Positions 7,048 through 14,791 of a DNA stretch of 21,237 nt are shown piece after piece. The notes under the pieces were generated by a model. It ran no database searches. It saw nothing but the letters and a program-made list of their open reading frames with translations, and was not told where the DNA came from. Origin of the DNA: JAYRWD01 sp041918255. GTDB lineage: Bacteria; Patescibacteriota; Dojkabacteria; B142; WJKM01. The stretch's first letter is position 1. Every line of letters starts with the position of its first letter. The stretch lies in the NCBI GenBank assembly GCA_041918255.1, contig JAYRWD010000002.1, forward strand, positions 1 to 21,237, in the 5' to 3' direction. The position numbers were made by a program, and so were the translations under genes.

Positions 7048-8604
7048 TCAATCTTTTATTTTACGAGTTACAAGAAATCCATACTTCTTCCCAAACATAA
7101 GTTTGGTTGGTCCGACAAGGAATGGAAAAAATGTATACGTATAAAGTACCACTACCTGCCAAGCGATATCCATTATAAATACCTTCCAATAGCGGAAATT
7201 TGACCATGTATCTGGTTTCGGAGGAGTTAGCTTAAATCTATAATACAAAGCCGGAAATGCCAATATAAATAGTAAGGTCATCACTCGGGAAAGAGTATCA
7301 GGAATTTGATACGAAAAAGCATATGCTTCAGAACTGACGCTTATGAGATTGCTAACGGGTATCGCGAAAGTAAAAATGATAGAAGCTATACGTAACAAAG
7401 CAATTAGCTCTACCATAATCATAACCCTATGTATTTTATTCAAAATTGGGATATTTTTGTTCTTTACCAAGACATGCATTGCAATGGGAAATGCAACGAC
7501 ACCCCAACCCCAGCGTACCAATTGCTTGTAAAGCGCAATTAGATTTTCTTTGATATTCGGGTGATAGACAGAATCAGCGTATAGTGGCACAAAGAAACAG
7601 TCGCACTCAAAATCCCCATTAAGAAAATCATAAGGTCTCCAGAAAAACGGCGTATCATCTATCCCTATTGAAGTATCCCAATAGTTCACCTGTTTCATGA
7701 GGCCTAAATTCAATGTGTAGCATGACCATGTCTCCCTTTTGGCAAGATGGGTTACAGACGAGGACAATACTGGCAAAGTCAGCCACATTGACCAGGCACG
7801 AATAATCCCAGGCACTTTCCAATAATTATTATGAAAAAGATAGACAGCAGTTTGATAGAATCTCTTTTCTCGTTTGGGGTTGATAAGATATCTATAAGAA
7901 ACAACCCCTAGATATTCTTTATGGAAAATTAAATCCTCGTCCGGACTTGTGGTCAGAAAATCGCTAATCCGTTCTCCCTTCGCCTCGAGCAACTCAACTG
8001 CCATACGATTACCCCATGTCCGATTTGCCGCCGCACCAATTACTTCACCAGGTAGATCAGAAGGATGATAAAAAAACATCAAGTTTGATCCAAATATTGG
8101 CTCAAATTCTTGAATTAACTTACGTTTAGTATCCTCGTAATAATCCACTCGCGTATCTACTAATCGCTTTTCAAATGATATCGAAATATATATCAACTCT
8201 TTGGGATAATTCTGCTCTGCCAGACCCAGCACAGTCGCACGCAAGGTTTCATAACCACTTCCCCCCACCGGTATGACGATTAAATGCTTTGGCAAATCAG
8301 TTGCCTTGGGAAGAGAACTCGGGTTTGGCAATGTTGTGAAATCTAATGAATGACAAGCATCCAACCAATCTATCTGAATATCTCGCAAATAATATCTATA
8401 ACCAATAATTAACCCTGCAACAAATTGTAGCCCCCTATAAAACCAATAAACTGAAAATATTATGACAAGATTCCCAAGCAATATGGGCCAATGGATAGAC
8501 ATCCACAATGGTGATGTTAAAACTACCCACAGCAAAAACCCGGGCATAATTTCAAAAATTCTTTGCAGTGAATGTGGGTATTTATCAAAAAATTTTTTTA
8601 TCAT
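7048..8604 (-). CDS. Membrane-bound GT2-like glycosyltransferase
   Basis: Likely transfers a sugar from a nucleotide sugar to a lipid or growing glycan at the cytoplasmic membrane. The 518 residues show two membrane segments at about 21-70, a cytosolic GT-A-like domain at about 105-365, and three or four membrane segments from about 370 to 500. Within the domain are IPVGGSGYETLRATVLGLAEQ (residues 111-131, the UDP-binding start), the DxD motif as DED at 222-224, an acidic pair D316-D317 in IGIDDTPFF (probable catalytic site), and Q361-x-x-R364-W365, the QxxRW motif of processive GT2 enzymes such as cellulose and hyaluronan synthases. QxxRW with flanking membrane helices suggests a polymerising or membrane-channel type, but the N-terminal GT-A part is divergent. 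The gene begins only 23 bases after the mscL terminator. The product is unknown. Confidence 0.78.
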   Translation of the reverse strand: MIKKFFDKYPHSLQRIFEIMPGFLLWVVLTSPLWMSIHWPILLGNLVIIFSVYWFYRGLQFVAGLIIGYRYYLRDIQIDWLDACHSLDFTTLPNPSSLPKATDLPKHLIVIPVGGSGYETLRATVLGLAEQNYPKELIYISISFEKRLVDTRVDYYEDTKRKLIQEFEPIFGSNLMFFYHPSDLPGEVIGAAANRTWGNRMAVELLEAKGERISDFLTTSPDEDLIFHKEYLGVVSYRYLINPKREKRFYQTAVYLFHNNYWKVPGIIRAWSMWLTLPVLSSSVTHLAKRETWSCYTLNLGLMKQVNYWDTSIGIDDTPFFWRPYDFLNGDFECDCFFVPLYADSVYHPNIKENLIALYKQLVRWGWGVVAFPIAMHVLVKNKNIPILNKIHRVMIMVELIALLRIASIIFTFAIPVSNLISVSSEAYAFSYQIPDTLSRVMTLLFILAFPALYYRFKLTPPKPDTWSNFRYWKVFIMDIAWQVVVLYTYTFFPFLVGPTKLMFGKKYGFLVTRKIKD

Positions 8605-8627
8605 ACATTAATAAATGCATTAGTGAA

Positions 8628-8673
8628 AAAACACACAAACGTGGCTCACCTAAATTCCAAATTTGTGTGTTTT
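8628..8673 (-). terminator. Intrinsic terminator of mscL
   Basis: A perfect 12-base inverted repeat, AAAACACACAAA (8628-8639) and TTTGTGTGTTTT (8662-8673), encloses a 22-base loop. Read on the minus strand it lies 25 bases after the mscL stop and ends in a T-run. Its low GC content and long loop make it weaker than the other terminators here. The glycosyltransferase ATG follows after only 23 bases. Confidence 0.7.
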
Positions 8674-8697
8674 ATTTTACTTTGAAAGAGTTCAATT

Positions 8698-9018
8698 CTA
8701 GGCCTTTTTTTTGTCCAGCTTATCTAGTTTGAGCCATTTAACTCCAAAATAAACAACTGCCGCTACTACGAAGAAGTCTATCAACACAGACAGAAAGTTA
8801 CCCACCAAAAGTGCGTTCTCCACTCCTGGAGCACTACCAGGCAACATTACCTTCATGGATGTCAAACTGCCTACAGAACTCAGGGCAAGTCCTAATAAAG
8901 GATCTATAAGATCTTTCACTAATGAAGAGACGAGCTTCGATACTGATCCCCCTAGAATAAATCCTACTGCTAATCCAACTACCCCCTGTTCCCGTATGAA
9001 ATCCATAAAACCTTTCAT
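8698..9018 (-). CDS. mscL: Large-conductance mechanosensitive channel, short form
   Basis: Pentameric membrane channel that opens under membrane tension and releases solutes during osmotic down-shock. The N-terminus MKGFMDFIREQGVVGLAVGF followed by ILGGSVSKLVSSLVKDLIDP matches MscL helix S1 and TM1. TM2 lies at about 73-93 (LSVLIDFFVVAAVVYFGVKW). The periplasmic loop is short. At 106 residues it is well below E. coli MscL (136): the protein stops about a dozen residues after TM2, in a lysine-rich tail, so the cytoplasmic helical bundle is missing. In model MscL this bundle is not essential for gating, so the channel is probably functional. It is a single-gene unit with its own terminator. No Shine-Dalgarno sequence is present. 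Confidence 0.93.
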   Translation of the reverse strand: MKGFMDFIREQGVVGLAVGFILGGSVSKLVSSLVKDLIDPLLGLALSSVGSLTSMKVMLPGSAPGVENALLVGNFLSVLIDFFVVAAVVYFGVKWLKLDKLDKKKA

Positions 9019-9109
9019 ACTGTGACGAAATAATAAATTAAGTATATGTTAATTTTACCAAAGCAAGGATTAGATTGCTATTGACACGAAACAGCCATAG
9101 ATAAGAAGG

Positions 9110-10891
9110 CTAATATATCTCAAACTCACTAAGTAATTTTTTGTTACCTTCTATCTGATATTGCAATAGCTCCGCATACAATCCCTCCCGTTTAGCCAAT
9201 TGAGACGGAGTACCCGAATCCACTAATCTCCCGGCATCTAGTACGATAATTTTGTTTACATTCTGGATTGTGGAAAATCTATGAGCTATTATTATGACTA
9301 GACGATCCTGAATTAGATAGTTAATTCCTTCTTGGACTAACTTCTCAGATTTCGCATCTAAACTGCTAGTTGCTTCATCCAAAATCAAAATTGGCCTATC
9401 CTGCAGTATAGCCCTAGCAATTTGTATCCTTTGTTTTTGCCCACCAGAAAGACGAACGCCACGCTCCCCGATTTGCGTATCTAGTCCTTTCGGGAAACTC
9501 ATCACAAATTCATCCGCGTTCGCGAGTTTCAACGCTTTAATGATTTCTTCATTACTGACACTCCCGCACCCATATGCTACGTTCTCTTTCACAGAATCAG
9601 CAAATAACTCTGAATCTTGAAAAACCAATGAAATATTGCGCCGTATTTCAGAATGTTTCATGGCTATGTACCTCTCATTTCCGAAATAGATCTCACCACT
9701 TGTTGGATCATAAAATTTTAAAATCAGATTGATAAGTGTTGTCTTTCCAGCTCCGCTATGTCCAACAACCGCTATCTTTTCGCCTGGGGAAAATGTTGCG
9801 TCGATATTCTTTAGCACATCTTTGCCTTCTTTGTATGCGAATGAAACATTCTTAAACATTATAGACACTTGCGAGGGTTTTTGAACGGATGGCGCTACAT
9901 CTACAATTTCCTCCTTAGATTCCAAATCCATAATCTCAAAATATTCCCTTGCTCCTGTCTCGGCTTCTTGTATACGCTCAAGGATATAACTCATTGCAAA
10001 TAAGGGTCTTCGTAAAAGATTTAACACCTGCAGTATCAAGACCATTTCGCCAAGAGTAATCTGTGAACGGAACGTTTTATAAAACACAATTCCACCTATT
10101 ACAAAAATACTTGCCTCAAGAAACATTTCTCTTCCGAAATTTAGCAAATGATACTCTAACGATTGCTTATCGAAAATTTTAATTATTTTGCTAAGCCTTC
10201 CAAGTACATAATCTAGTTCTATTCTCTGCGTAAGTGATGCGCGAACCAATTTCATATTCGCAATCACTTCATGTATCCTGCCCCTAGTTTCATCCTCTAA
10301 TTTATTTTTTTTGAGTTCGTGTTTTCCCCATCGTTTTGTTGAAATATAGCTCAGCCATGTATAAACTGGAAAGATTGTCAGCGCCGTCAGGGCCAGTACC
10401 CAATCATAATAGGCCAAAACTATTAACGCCAATATACTTTGCACGAAAGCAGGAAGTATAAAATTTGTAGTACCATTAATGAAATTCTTTATCGAGTCTA
10501 TACCTCGATTTAGTTGATTAACAATTTTGCCTGAAATCTCGCCATCAAAATATTCTTGAGAGAGGGTAAAAATCTTTGTATAAAATTCGTTTGTCAGATA
10601 GCTTCGCAACCTACTTGAGACACTATCTCCCAATCTTGCGTTTACACTATCCAGAAGTGTTGATGTTGCAATGGCGAAAGCGCTAAGCGCAATAATTCCA
10701 AATACCCTTCCTAAATCTCCAGTTCCGGTTACAACTTGCTTTTGAATTTCATCTACGACAAATTTCGACAGTATTGGAGCTAACTGCTGTACGATCGAAA
10801 GCAGAAGTATAAGAAAGGCTATAAGGGCAAATCTTTTGTGGAAGGGTCTCGAAATTTTTATGACCTTGAATATATTTTCCACATTTCCCAA
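9110..10891 (-). CDS. ABC exporter with fused membrane and ATPase domains
   Basis: Half-transporter that dimerises to export a lipid, peptide or drug. The six-helix membrane domain spans about residues 20-310, with intracellular loop residues EYFDGEISGKIVNQL at 113-127. The ATPase domain begins near 340. Visible motifs are Walker A GHSGAGKTT at 377-385, Q-loop Q425 in LVFQDSELF, signature LSGGQ at 481-485, Walker B ILILDE at 501-506, D-loop SSLD, and H537. The length of 593 residues is typical. The start is TTG at 10891 (MGNVENIF): an in-frame TAA immediately precedes it and no ATG lies in the first 50 codons. TATAAT occurs on the minus strand at 10909-10914, right after the upstream terminator, with no good -35. 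The substrate is unknown; the adjacent exported proteins offer no firm clue. Confidence 0.93.
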   Translation of the reverse strand: MGNVENIFKVIKISRPFHKRFALIAFLILLLSIVQQLAPILSKFVVDEIQKQVVTGTGDLGRVFGIIALSAFAIATSTLLDSVNARLGDSVSSRLRSYLTNEFYTKIFTLSQEYFDGEISGKIVNQLNRGIDSIKNFINGTTNFILPAFVQSILALIVLAYYDWVLALTALTIFPVYTWLSYISTKRWGKHELKKNKLEDETRGRIHEVIANMKLVRASLTQRIELDYVLGRLSKIIKIFDKQSLEYHLLNFGREMFLEASIFVIGGIVFYKTFRSQITLGEMVLILQVLNLLRRPLFAMSYILERIQEAETGAREYFEIMDLESKEEIVDVAPSVQKPSQVSIMFKNVSFAYKEGKDVLKNIDATFSPGEKIAVVGHSGAGKTTLINLILKFYDPTSGEIYFGNERYIAMKHSEIRRNISLVFQDSELFADSVKENVAYGCGSVSNEEIIKALKLANADEFVMSFPKGLDTQIGERGVRLSGGQKQRIQIARAILQDRPILILDEATSSLDAKSEKLVQEGINYLIQDRLVIIIAHRFSTIQNVNKIIVLDAGRLVDSGTPSQLAKREGLYAELLQYQIEGNKKLLSEFEIY

Positions 10892-10933
10892 TTACTAATT
10901 TAATAGTCCATTATACTTTAAACATAAATAAAA

Positions 10934-10951
10934 CCCCCTGTTCAAAGGGGG
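10934..10951 (-). terminator. Intrinsic terminator after the small membrane-protein gene
   Basis: On the minus strand, CCCCCT (10951-10946) pairs with AGGGGG (10939-10934) around a 6-base loop and is followed by TTTTATTT. It is a strong GC stem with a T-run, 33 bases after the stop of the 135-residue gene. It separates that unit from the ABC exporter. Confidence 0.88.
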
Positions 10952-10983
10952 CTTATTTGATTTACCTTAACCCAGTTTAGGGT

Positions 10984-11391
10984 CTATAGATTTTCGAAAT
11001 CCGCAAAATCACTTGTAGGGTTTAATCCTCCTATTGAGTTATTAATTGAAGCAATTGTCAAATCAGCCTCTGTTGTTACCAAGGTATCTGTTGCAGCTCC
11101 CTGTGTAGCTTGCCCGGTAACTGTTGCGCCCGGTGTTACATTCGAATCCGCCGTATCATCCGTCTCCTCTAGACCAAGATCGACATCTTCCTTTAATATT
11201 CCTTGCATATCTTCATACTCTTTATCTAACTGCGCAAATTCACCCTCCACTTCTTTATTTGTATCGGCTTCTTGCTTTAGATTCTGTCTGCGAAGGATAA
11301 TCATTCCGACCAGAACAATTCCAATAAGAAGTACCGCCAAAGTCAGAACGATTAGCCAATTTTTACTTTTAGGTTCTGCGTTTTGTTCCAT
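10984..11391 (-). CDS. Small single-pass membrane protein, unknown
   Basis: I do not recognise the family. The 135 residues comprise a short charged N-terminus, one hydrophobic helix at about 13-34 (WLIVLTLAVLLIGIVLVGMI), a charged coiled-coil-like stretch at about 36-70 rich in Glu, Asp and Lys, then a Thr/Ala/Gly/Val-rich region of low complexity at about 75-105, and a C-terminus ending IASINNSIGGLNPTSDFADF. The basic RRQN after the helix makes orientation uncertain, but an outward-facing acidic tail is plausible. It lies 24 bases after the exported coiled-coil gene, so the two are probably one transcript and may act together at the cell envelope. The run ends with a strong terminator. It is probably a real gene, given its composition and context. 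Function unknown. Confidence 0.7.
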   Translation of the reverse strand: MEQNAEPKSKNWLIVLTLAVLLIGIVLVGMIILRRQNLKQEADTNKEVEGEFAQLDKEYEDMQGILKEDVDLGLEETDDTADSNVTPGATVTGQATQGAATDTLVTTEADLTIASINNSIGGLNPTSDFADFENL

Positions 11392-11415
11392 TTTTGCGTA
11401 GTGTTAAAAATATTT

Positions 11416-12021
11416 TTAATTTGCTCCGTTTGCATCGGTTGAAACACTAGCACTTTCAGTAACTACTGGCTTTTGAGCTTTCAATTCTTGTATATCCACA
11501 CGAATAGTGGTGATAAAGAAATCGCGAATAGCTACGGCTTGACTTCTTACTTCAACTAATTGAGTTCGAGATTCCCTAACCTTCGCGGCAAAACCTCCAT
11601 CACTATTTCCACAATCAAGTTCTTTGGTGGCTTGCAGGGTCGCGATAAAGTTGGCATACGCCTGGGCAAAGTCTTGCACCATGACATCAAGTTTCTTTAA
11701 GTCCTCAGTCAGGGTTGCGACGTCATATCCCTTTTCATCTGCTTTCGTAACCAGATTTTGGATCTTTGTCTTAGTTTCGTTATAACGAGTAACATGTCTT
11801 TCTTTGTTTGCTTCAAATCTATCAACGATCAGATCGATTTTTTGATTTGTGAGTTCACACCTATTTTGCAAGGCTTCACTCGCTTGTTCCCGAAGTCTAT
11901 TTGCGCCAGCAGCTCCGGGTGGAGTTGTCGCAACTTGGGCTCTGACTAGAGGCGTAATAACAAAGAGTGTTGCAGCGAAAACGCTTAATAGGATTGTCAA
12001 CTTTGCTTGCGAATTTTGCAT
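11416..12021 (-). CDS. Exported coiled-coil protein, unknown
   Basis: Family not recognised. Residues 1-28 form a signal peptide: a hydrophobic core at about 8-24 with probable cleavage after VRA. The mature part is a helical, Lys/Glu-rich protein with heptad-like spacing at about 40-125 and 140-175, so most likely a coiled coil or helical hairpin outside the membrane. Two cysteines, C55 and C137, flank the first helical block and could form a disulfide. The C-terminus is a Ser/Thr/Ala-rich tail. Its pairing with the downstream single-pass protein (gap 24 bases) suggests an envelope complex. A weak promoter, TTGCCT-16-TATTAT, lies 13 bases upstream of the ATG. Proteins of this general build are common in genomes of this type; none has a role that I can assign from sequence alone. 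Confidence 0.75.
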   Translation of the reverse strand: MQNSQAKLTILLSVFAATLFVITPLVRAQVATTPPGAAGANRLREQASEALQNRCELTNQKIDLIVDRFEANKERHVTRYNETKTKIQNLVTKADEKGYDVATLTEDLKKLDVMVQDFAQAYANFIATLQATKELDCGNSDGGFAAKVRESRTQLVEVRSQAVAIRDFFITTIRVDIQELKAQKPVVTESASVSTDANGAN

Positions 12022-12034
12022 GATTCAGTTACGC

Positions 12035-12062
12035 ATAATAATTTAAGATATCAGAAAGGCAA
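12035..12062 (-). promoter_or_regulatory. Candidate promoter of the exported-protein unit
   Basis: On the minus strand, TTGCCT (12062-12057), a 16-base spacer and TATTAT (12040-12035) lie 13 bases before the ATG at 12021. This would give a leader of about 7 bases. The -35 matches only four of six consensus positions. Confidence 0.35.
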
Positions 12063-12202
12063 AATTAGTTTACAATGATCCGTAAAGTTTTGCAATGTCT
12101 TCTATCTCGAGGCTAGATTGCGCTAATGATAATTATTGTATTTCATGCAAGATTAAATACCACTTATATATTTAGAATTTCTATTTTTACACAATCAACT
12201 GC

Positions 12203-12211
12203 TGGTATAAT
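12203..12211 (+). promoter_or_regulatory. Extended -10 promoter of the S51 peptidase gene
   Basis: TGGTATAAT fits the extended -10 form TGnTATAAT, which does not need a good -35; TTTACA lies 14 bases upstream. Transcription near 12218 would give a leader of about 64 bases before the ATG at 12282. Confidence 0.5.
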
Positions 12212-12281
12212 TTAATCTGAAATATTCAGCTAACTAGTATTAATCTAAGATATACAGACTTTTAAATCAGTAAAAAAAGGT

Positions 12282-12929
12282 ATGAGCCAAAAACTATTTT
12301 TAACATCCAGTGTCTGTTTAGTCGCCCGCGATATAGCTTCAAGATTGGATCTTACTGTGCATAACAAACTAGTATTTATAACTACCCCTGCCGAAACAGA
12401 AACAGGAAATCTCGAGTGGCAAGATAAAGATAGGCAGTCGTTAGTTGACGCAGGCTTCGACGTTACTGAGTACACTATCACGGGTAAACAAATAGGGACG
12501 CTGGGAAACGACCTCATGAATTATGACTATATTTACGTCTCCGGTGGTGATACAGCATACTTTCTGAAGGAGGCTAAAAACTCTGGATTTAACATATTGA
12601 TTAAGGACTTAGTACGCAACAAAGGAAAAATATATATTAGTACTAGCGCTGGATCTATTGCCGCAAGTCAACGATGTCAAGACTATTGGTTAAATAAGGG
12701 AGATCTTGTCGAACTTGGGAATATAACCGGCCTTGGGTTTGTTAACTTTCTTATTATTCCTCATTGGGGTTCGGATTATTTCAGAGAGAAATACCTCCAC
12801 GGCAGGCTCGAAGTGGCTTACAAGCCCGATCAAATTCCGCTTATAGCCTTGACTGATAATCAATACGTCTACGTGGATGGGGAGAAGATTGAAATAGTGG
12901 TCATAAGGAAAGGTGAGAAAACGGAATAG
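12282..12929 (+). CDS. Peptidase S51 family protein (dipeptidase E / cyanophycinase-like)
   Basis: Serine peptidase of the class I glutamine amidotransferase-like fold. The family includes PepE, which removes N-terminal Asp from dipeptides, and cyanophycinase. Visible features are VSGGDTAYFL with GGDT at 88-91, the nucleophile elbow STSAGSIAAS with S122, and IPHWGSD with H161 as the candidate catalytic histidine. At 215 residues the length matches PepE-like members (about 230). The last part (DNQYVYVDGEKIEIV) is the usual C-terminal strand pair of this family. It is a single gene on the plus strand with an extended -10 promoter. AAGG sits directly before the ATG but is too close to act as a normal ribosome site. 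The exact substrate is not readable; PepE-type aspartyl dipeptidase is the nearest named activity. Confidence 0.85.
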   Translation: MSQKLFLTSSVCLVARDIASRLDLTVHNKLVFITTPAETETGNLEWQDKDRQSLVDAGFDVTEYTITGKQIGTLGNDLMNYDYIYVSGGDTAYFLKEAKNSGFNILIKDLVRNKGKIYISTSAGSIAASQRCQDYWLNKGDLVELGNITGLGFVNFLIIPHWGSDYFREKYLHGRLEVAYKPDQIPLIALTDNQYVYVDGEKIEIVVIRKGEKTE

Positions 12930-13057
12930 AATAGAAAAATTGTATCAATTGGAATGAATCCTACAAATAAGGACGAGATAATTAATTCCAAACCTAGTAC
13001 TTCAGATTCATAAGATGTACCAAACCTATGCGTTAAGCGTAATATAATCATTAAAAA

Positions 13058-13114
13058 TGCGACAAAATTGCTAGAATGTAGTATCTACCTTACATTTTAA
13101 TCAACTTTGTCGCA
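13058..13114. repeat. Nested inverted repeat upstream of the cold-shock gene
   Basis: The outer arms TGCGACAAA (13058-13066) and TTTGTCGCA (13106-13114) are a perfect 9-base match. Inside, AATGTA (13075-13080) and TACATT (13091-13096) pair, and at the centre GTAG-TAT-CTAC (13078-13088) offers an alternative small hairpin. No T-run follows, so it is not a normal terminator. It ends 20 bases before the cold-shock promoter. Confidence 0.55.
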
Positions 13115-13133
13115 CATGAAAGATATCGTTAAG

Positions 13134-13162
13134 TTGAAATTCTGAAACATTTATGTTATACT
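13134..13162 (+). promoter_or_regulatory. Promoter of the cold-shock gene
   Basis: TTGAAA (13134-13139), exactly 17 bases, TATACT (13157-13162): a good housekeeping-sigma promoter. Transcription near 13169 leaves a leader of about 80 bases before the ATG at 13251. Long structured leaders are typical of cold-shock mRNAs, but I cannot identify a specific element. Confidence 0.7.
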
Positions 13163-13250
13163 TACTCAAGAGTGTTGAAATGTTTTAATGTAATCCTCAC
13201 CAAATTCTTCAAGATATTTTACACCCAACTTTATTTGTTAGAATTTAATT

Positions 13251-13463
13251 ATGGCATTCGGAACAGTTAAAACCGTTACCGATCGAGGCTTTGGTTTTAT
13301 TACCGAAGAAGGTAAAGAAAAGGATATTTTCTTTCATGAAAAATCCCTTACTGGCGAATTGGCGACGAGAAAATTGCGAGTCGGCGACAAAGTAACTTTT
13401 GAGGTCGAAATGACTCCAAAAGGTCCAAACGCAGTCAATATCGAACTCGTGGTTGAAGAGTAA
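13251..13463 (+). CDS. Cold-shock domain protein (CspA family)
   Basis: Small single-stranded nucleic-acid-binding protein that acts as an RNA chaperone. The 70 residues form the five-stranded cold-shock barrel with both RNA-binding motifs: RNP1 in RGFGFI (residues 12-17) and RNP2 in DIFFH (25-29). The rest follows the family (GTVKTV at the start, KLRVGDKVTFEVE near 40-52, KGPNAVNIE near 57-65). It is a monocistronic gene with its own promoter and a strong terminator starting 25 bases after the stop. No Shine-Dalgarno sequence precedes the ATG, so translation must rely on an open AT-rich leader or another mechanism. The paralog cannot be named from sequence alone. Confidence 0.96.
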   Translation: MAFGTVKTVTDRGFGFITEEGKEKDIFFHEKSLTGELATRKLRVGDKVTFEVEMTPKGPNAVNIELVVEE

Positions 13464-13487
13464 TTATTAGGCTACTAATAGTTAGAC

Positions 13488-13516
13488 AAAAGGAAGGCAT
13501 CATTTGCCTTCCTTTT
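13488..13516 (+). terminator. Bidirectional intrinsic terminator
   Basis: A perfect 12-base stem, AAAAGGAAGGCA (13488-13499) with TGCCTTCCTTTT (13505-13516), has a 5-base loop. T-runs occur at the 3' side on both strands. It sits between the convergent cold-shock and ATP-grasp genes and probably serves both. Confidence 0.92.
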
Positions 13517-13567
13517 AATTTCCAATCTGAAATTTTCGATTCACCCTGGCTTCTATTTTATTTGCAC

Positions 13568-14434
13568 TTAATCTGCACCCAAAAAATTCTCAAGAAACCC
13601 TTGCCCAGCCTCAATCTCACTCGTGCCAGATGTCAGACATGGAAATCTGTTCACTTCCATCAAATAAGCCTTTTGTGTGTTTTTATCCACTAAGATATCC
13701 GCACGCGACCAATTCAATTTTAATGCTTTGGCTGCCCGCACTGCAATCTCTTTTATCTCCGATGGTACTGAATCCAATGGACTAAATACCTCGGTTCCAC
13801 CCTGACCAACATTATTTCTAAATTCACCAGCTTTTGGATAACTCTTCTCAGCTGACACGACCTTTCCATTTGCGACAAGTATTCCCCAATCGTAATCATT
13901 CGGAATATAACTTTGAAAAAAGAATTTTTTAGATTTCGAAAGTTTTCTTGATTCTGAAATTAATTTCTTGCGGTTTAAAATTAACGATGAGTTCTTACCC
14001 CTTGCACCCTCTGTGTCTTTGATAATAAGCGGGTATCCACAGATTCTTTCGATTATCTCGACATATTCTTGAATATCAGTATTATCTACAAAAAAAGTAT
14101 TTGGTATTGCAATGTTGTTGAGGGCGAATAGCATCTGATCGGTGATTTTTGAAGTGGTTTTCTCAACATAAGTATGCGCGACACGATGATGATCAAGATA
14201 GAGCTTGACTGCGTAAGCTAGATCTCTATTGCCCCAGGTGGAAGAAAGCCAGACGTTCGAAAACTCTCGCAAGTCAACACTACCCTGGACAACCGATGGC
14301 GAGTTATCGATGAATCTGAATTCTATTTTTTTATAGGAACCTCTGGTTAATTCAAACGGGATTGTTATTCGCCTTGTCAGTTCCGCAATATTATATTTCG
14401 TGGGAAGGGTTAAGAGTTTCTTTTTCTTTTGCAT
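13568..14434 (-). CDS. RimK-like ATP-grasp ligase
   Basis: ATP-grasp enzymes activate a carboxylate as an acyl phosphate and join it to an amine or thiol. The 288 residues show an N-terminal domain (about 1-100), a central ATP-binding region with K139 in PLIIKD and a Gly-rich loop EGARGKNSS at 142-150, FQSYIP at 173-178 (adenine-side hinge), GEFRNNVGQGG at 203-213, and the metal site D246 in RADIL with E260 and N262 in LMEVNRFP. This pattern matches RimK-type enzymes, which add glutamate to proteins or make small peptides, though the N-terminal domain is not RimK-like by eye. The gene stands alone, convergent with the cold-shock gene. Substrates are unknown. The N-terminus reads MQKKKK; no Shine-Dalgarno sequence is visible. 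Confidence 0.82.
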   Translation of the reverse strand: MQKKKKLLTLPTKYNIAELTRRITIPFELTRGSYKKIEFRFIDNSPSVVQGSVDLREFSNVWLSSTWGNRDLAYAVKLYLDHHRVAHTYVEKTTSKITDQMLFALNNIAIPNTFFVDNTDIQEYVEIIERICGYPLIIKDTEGARGKNSSLILNRKKLISESRKLSKSKKFFFQSYIPNDYDWGILVANGKVVSAEKSYPKAGEFRNNVGQGGTEVFSPLDSVPSEIKEIAVRAAKALKLNWSRADILVDKNTQKAYLMEVNRFPCLTSGTSEIEAGQGFLENFLGAD

Positions 14435-14519
14435 ATAGAATGAAAATAACTATTATTTGGTTGTTATTAATCCTACCGAAACAAGAATGTTAGCGGTGAT
14501 GATTGATGAAAGAGATGAC

Positions 14520-14579
14520 GATCAAATTCACAATTTGATCAGTGGAGAACTTAGCTAGGCTACGATAGCAGATCAAATT
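14520..14579. promoter_or_regulatory. Perfect palindrome with an extra half-site
   Basis: GATCAAATT (14520-14528), CAC, AATTTGATC (14532-14540) is a perfect inverted repeat. A third GATCAAATT lies at 14571-14579, 51 bases from the first. The arrangement suits a dimeric regulator site between divergent genes, but could also be a small hairpin. Confidence 0.45.
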
Positions 14580-14775
14580 ATTACTCTATTATAGCGCATG
14601 ACCGGAGATATTCCGAATTGAGTATATGTTATATATCTCTTGCTCGGATATGGCAACTAGAGGCAGGGGATGAATAGAAAATGATTGGATTCAATACTTC
14701 TTAAAGTAGTTGACTTGAGTACAATTACATAAAACCTGCATAAACAATTTGCACATGAGTCGGAAAAAAATAAGC

Positions 14776-14781
14776 TATACT
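14776..14781 (+). promoter_or_regulatory. Candidate -10 box giving a near-leaderless mRNA
   Basis: TATACT ends 10 bases before the ATG at 14792, so transcription would start about 4 bases before the start codon. The only -35-like hexamer, TTGCAC (14749-14754), is 21 bases away, which is too far. Confidence 0.35.
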
Positions 14782-14791
14782 ATTCTTACAT

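Larger units (their letters stand above)
14435..14791. other. 357-base divergent spacer
   Basis: Lies between the ATP-grasp gene (minus) and the membrane-anchored protein gene (plus). I see no coding frame. It holds a perfect 21-base palindrome plus a third half-site (next entry) and, at its right end, TATACT at 14776-14781. Confidence 0.6.

Noticed and set aside
9081..9086. Perfect TTGACA on the plus strand
   Set aside because: No -10 box at 16-18 bases and no plus-strand gene downstream.
9090..9112. AGCC...GGCT hairpin after the ABC exporter gene
   Set aside because: Only four paired bases, overlaps the gene end and has no T-run; too weak to call a terminator.
12245..12517. 90-codon frame on the minus strand
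   Set aside because: Antisense to the start of the S51 peptidase gene; no family likeness.
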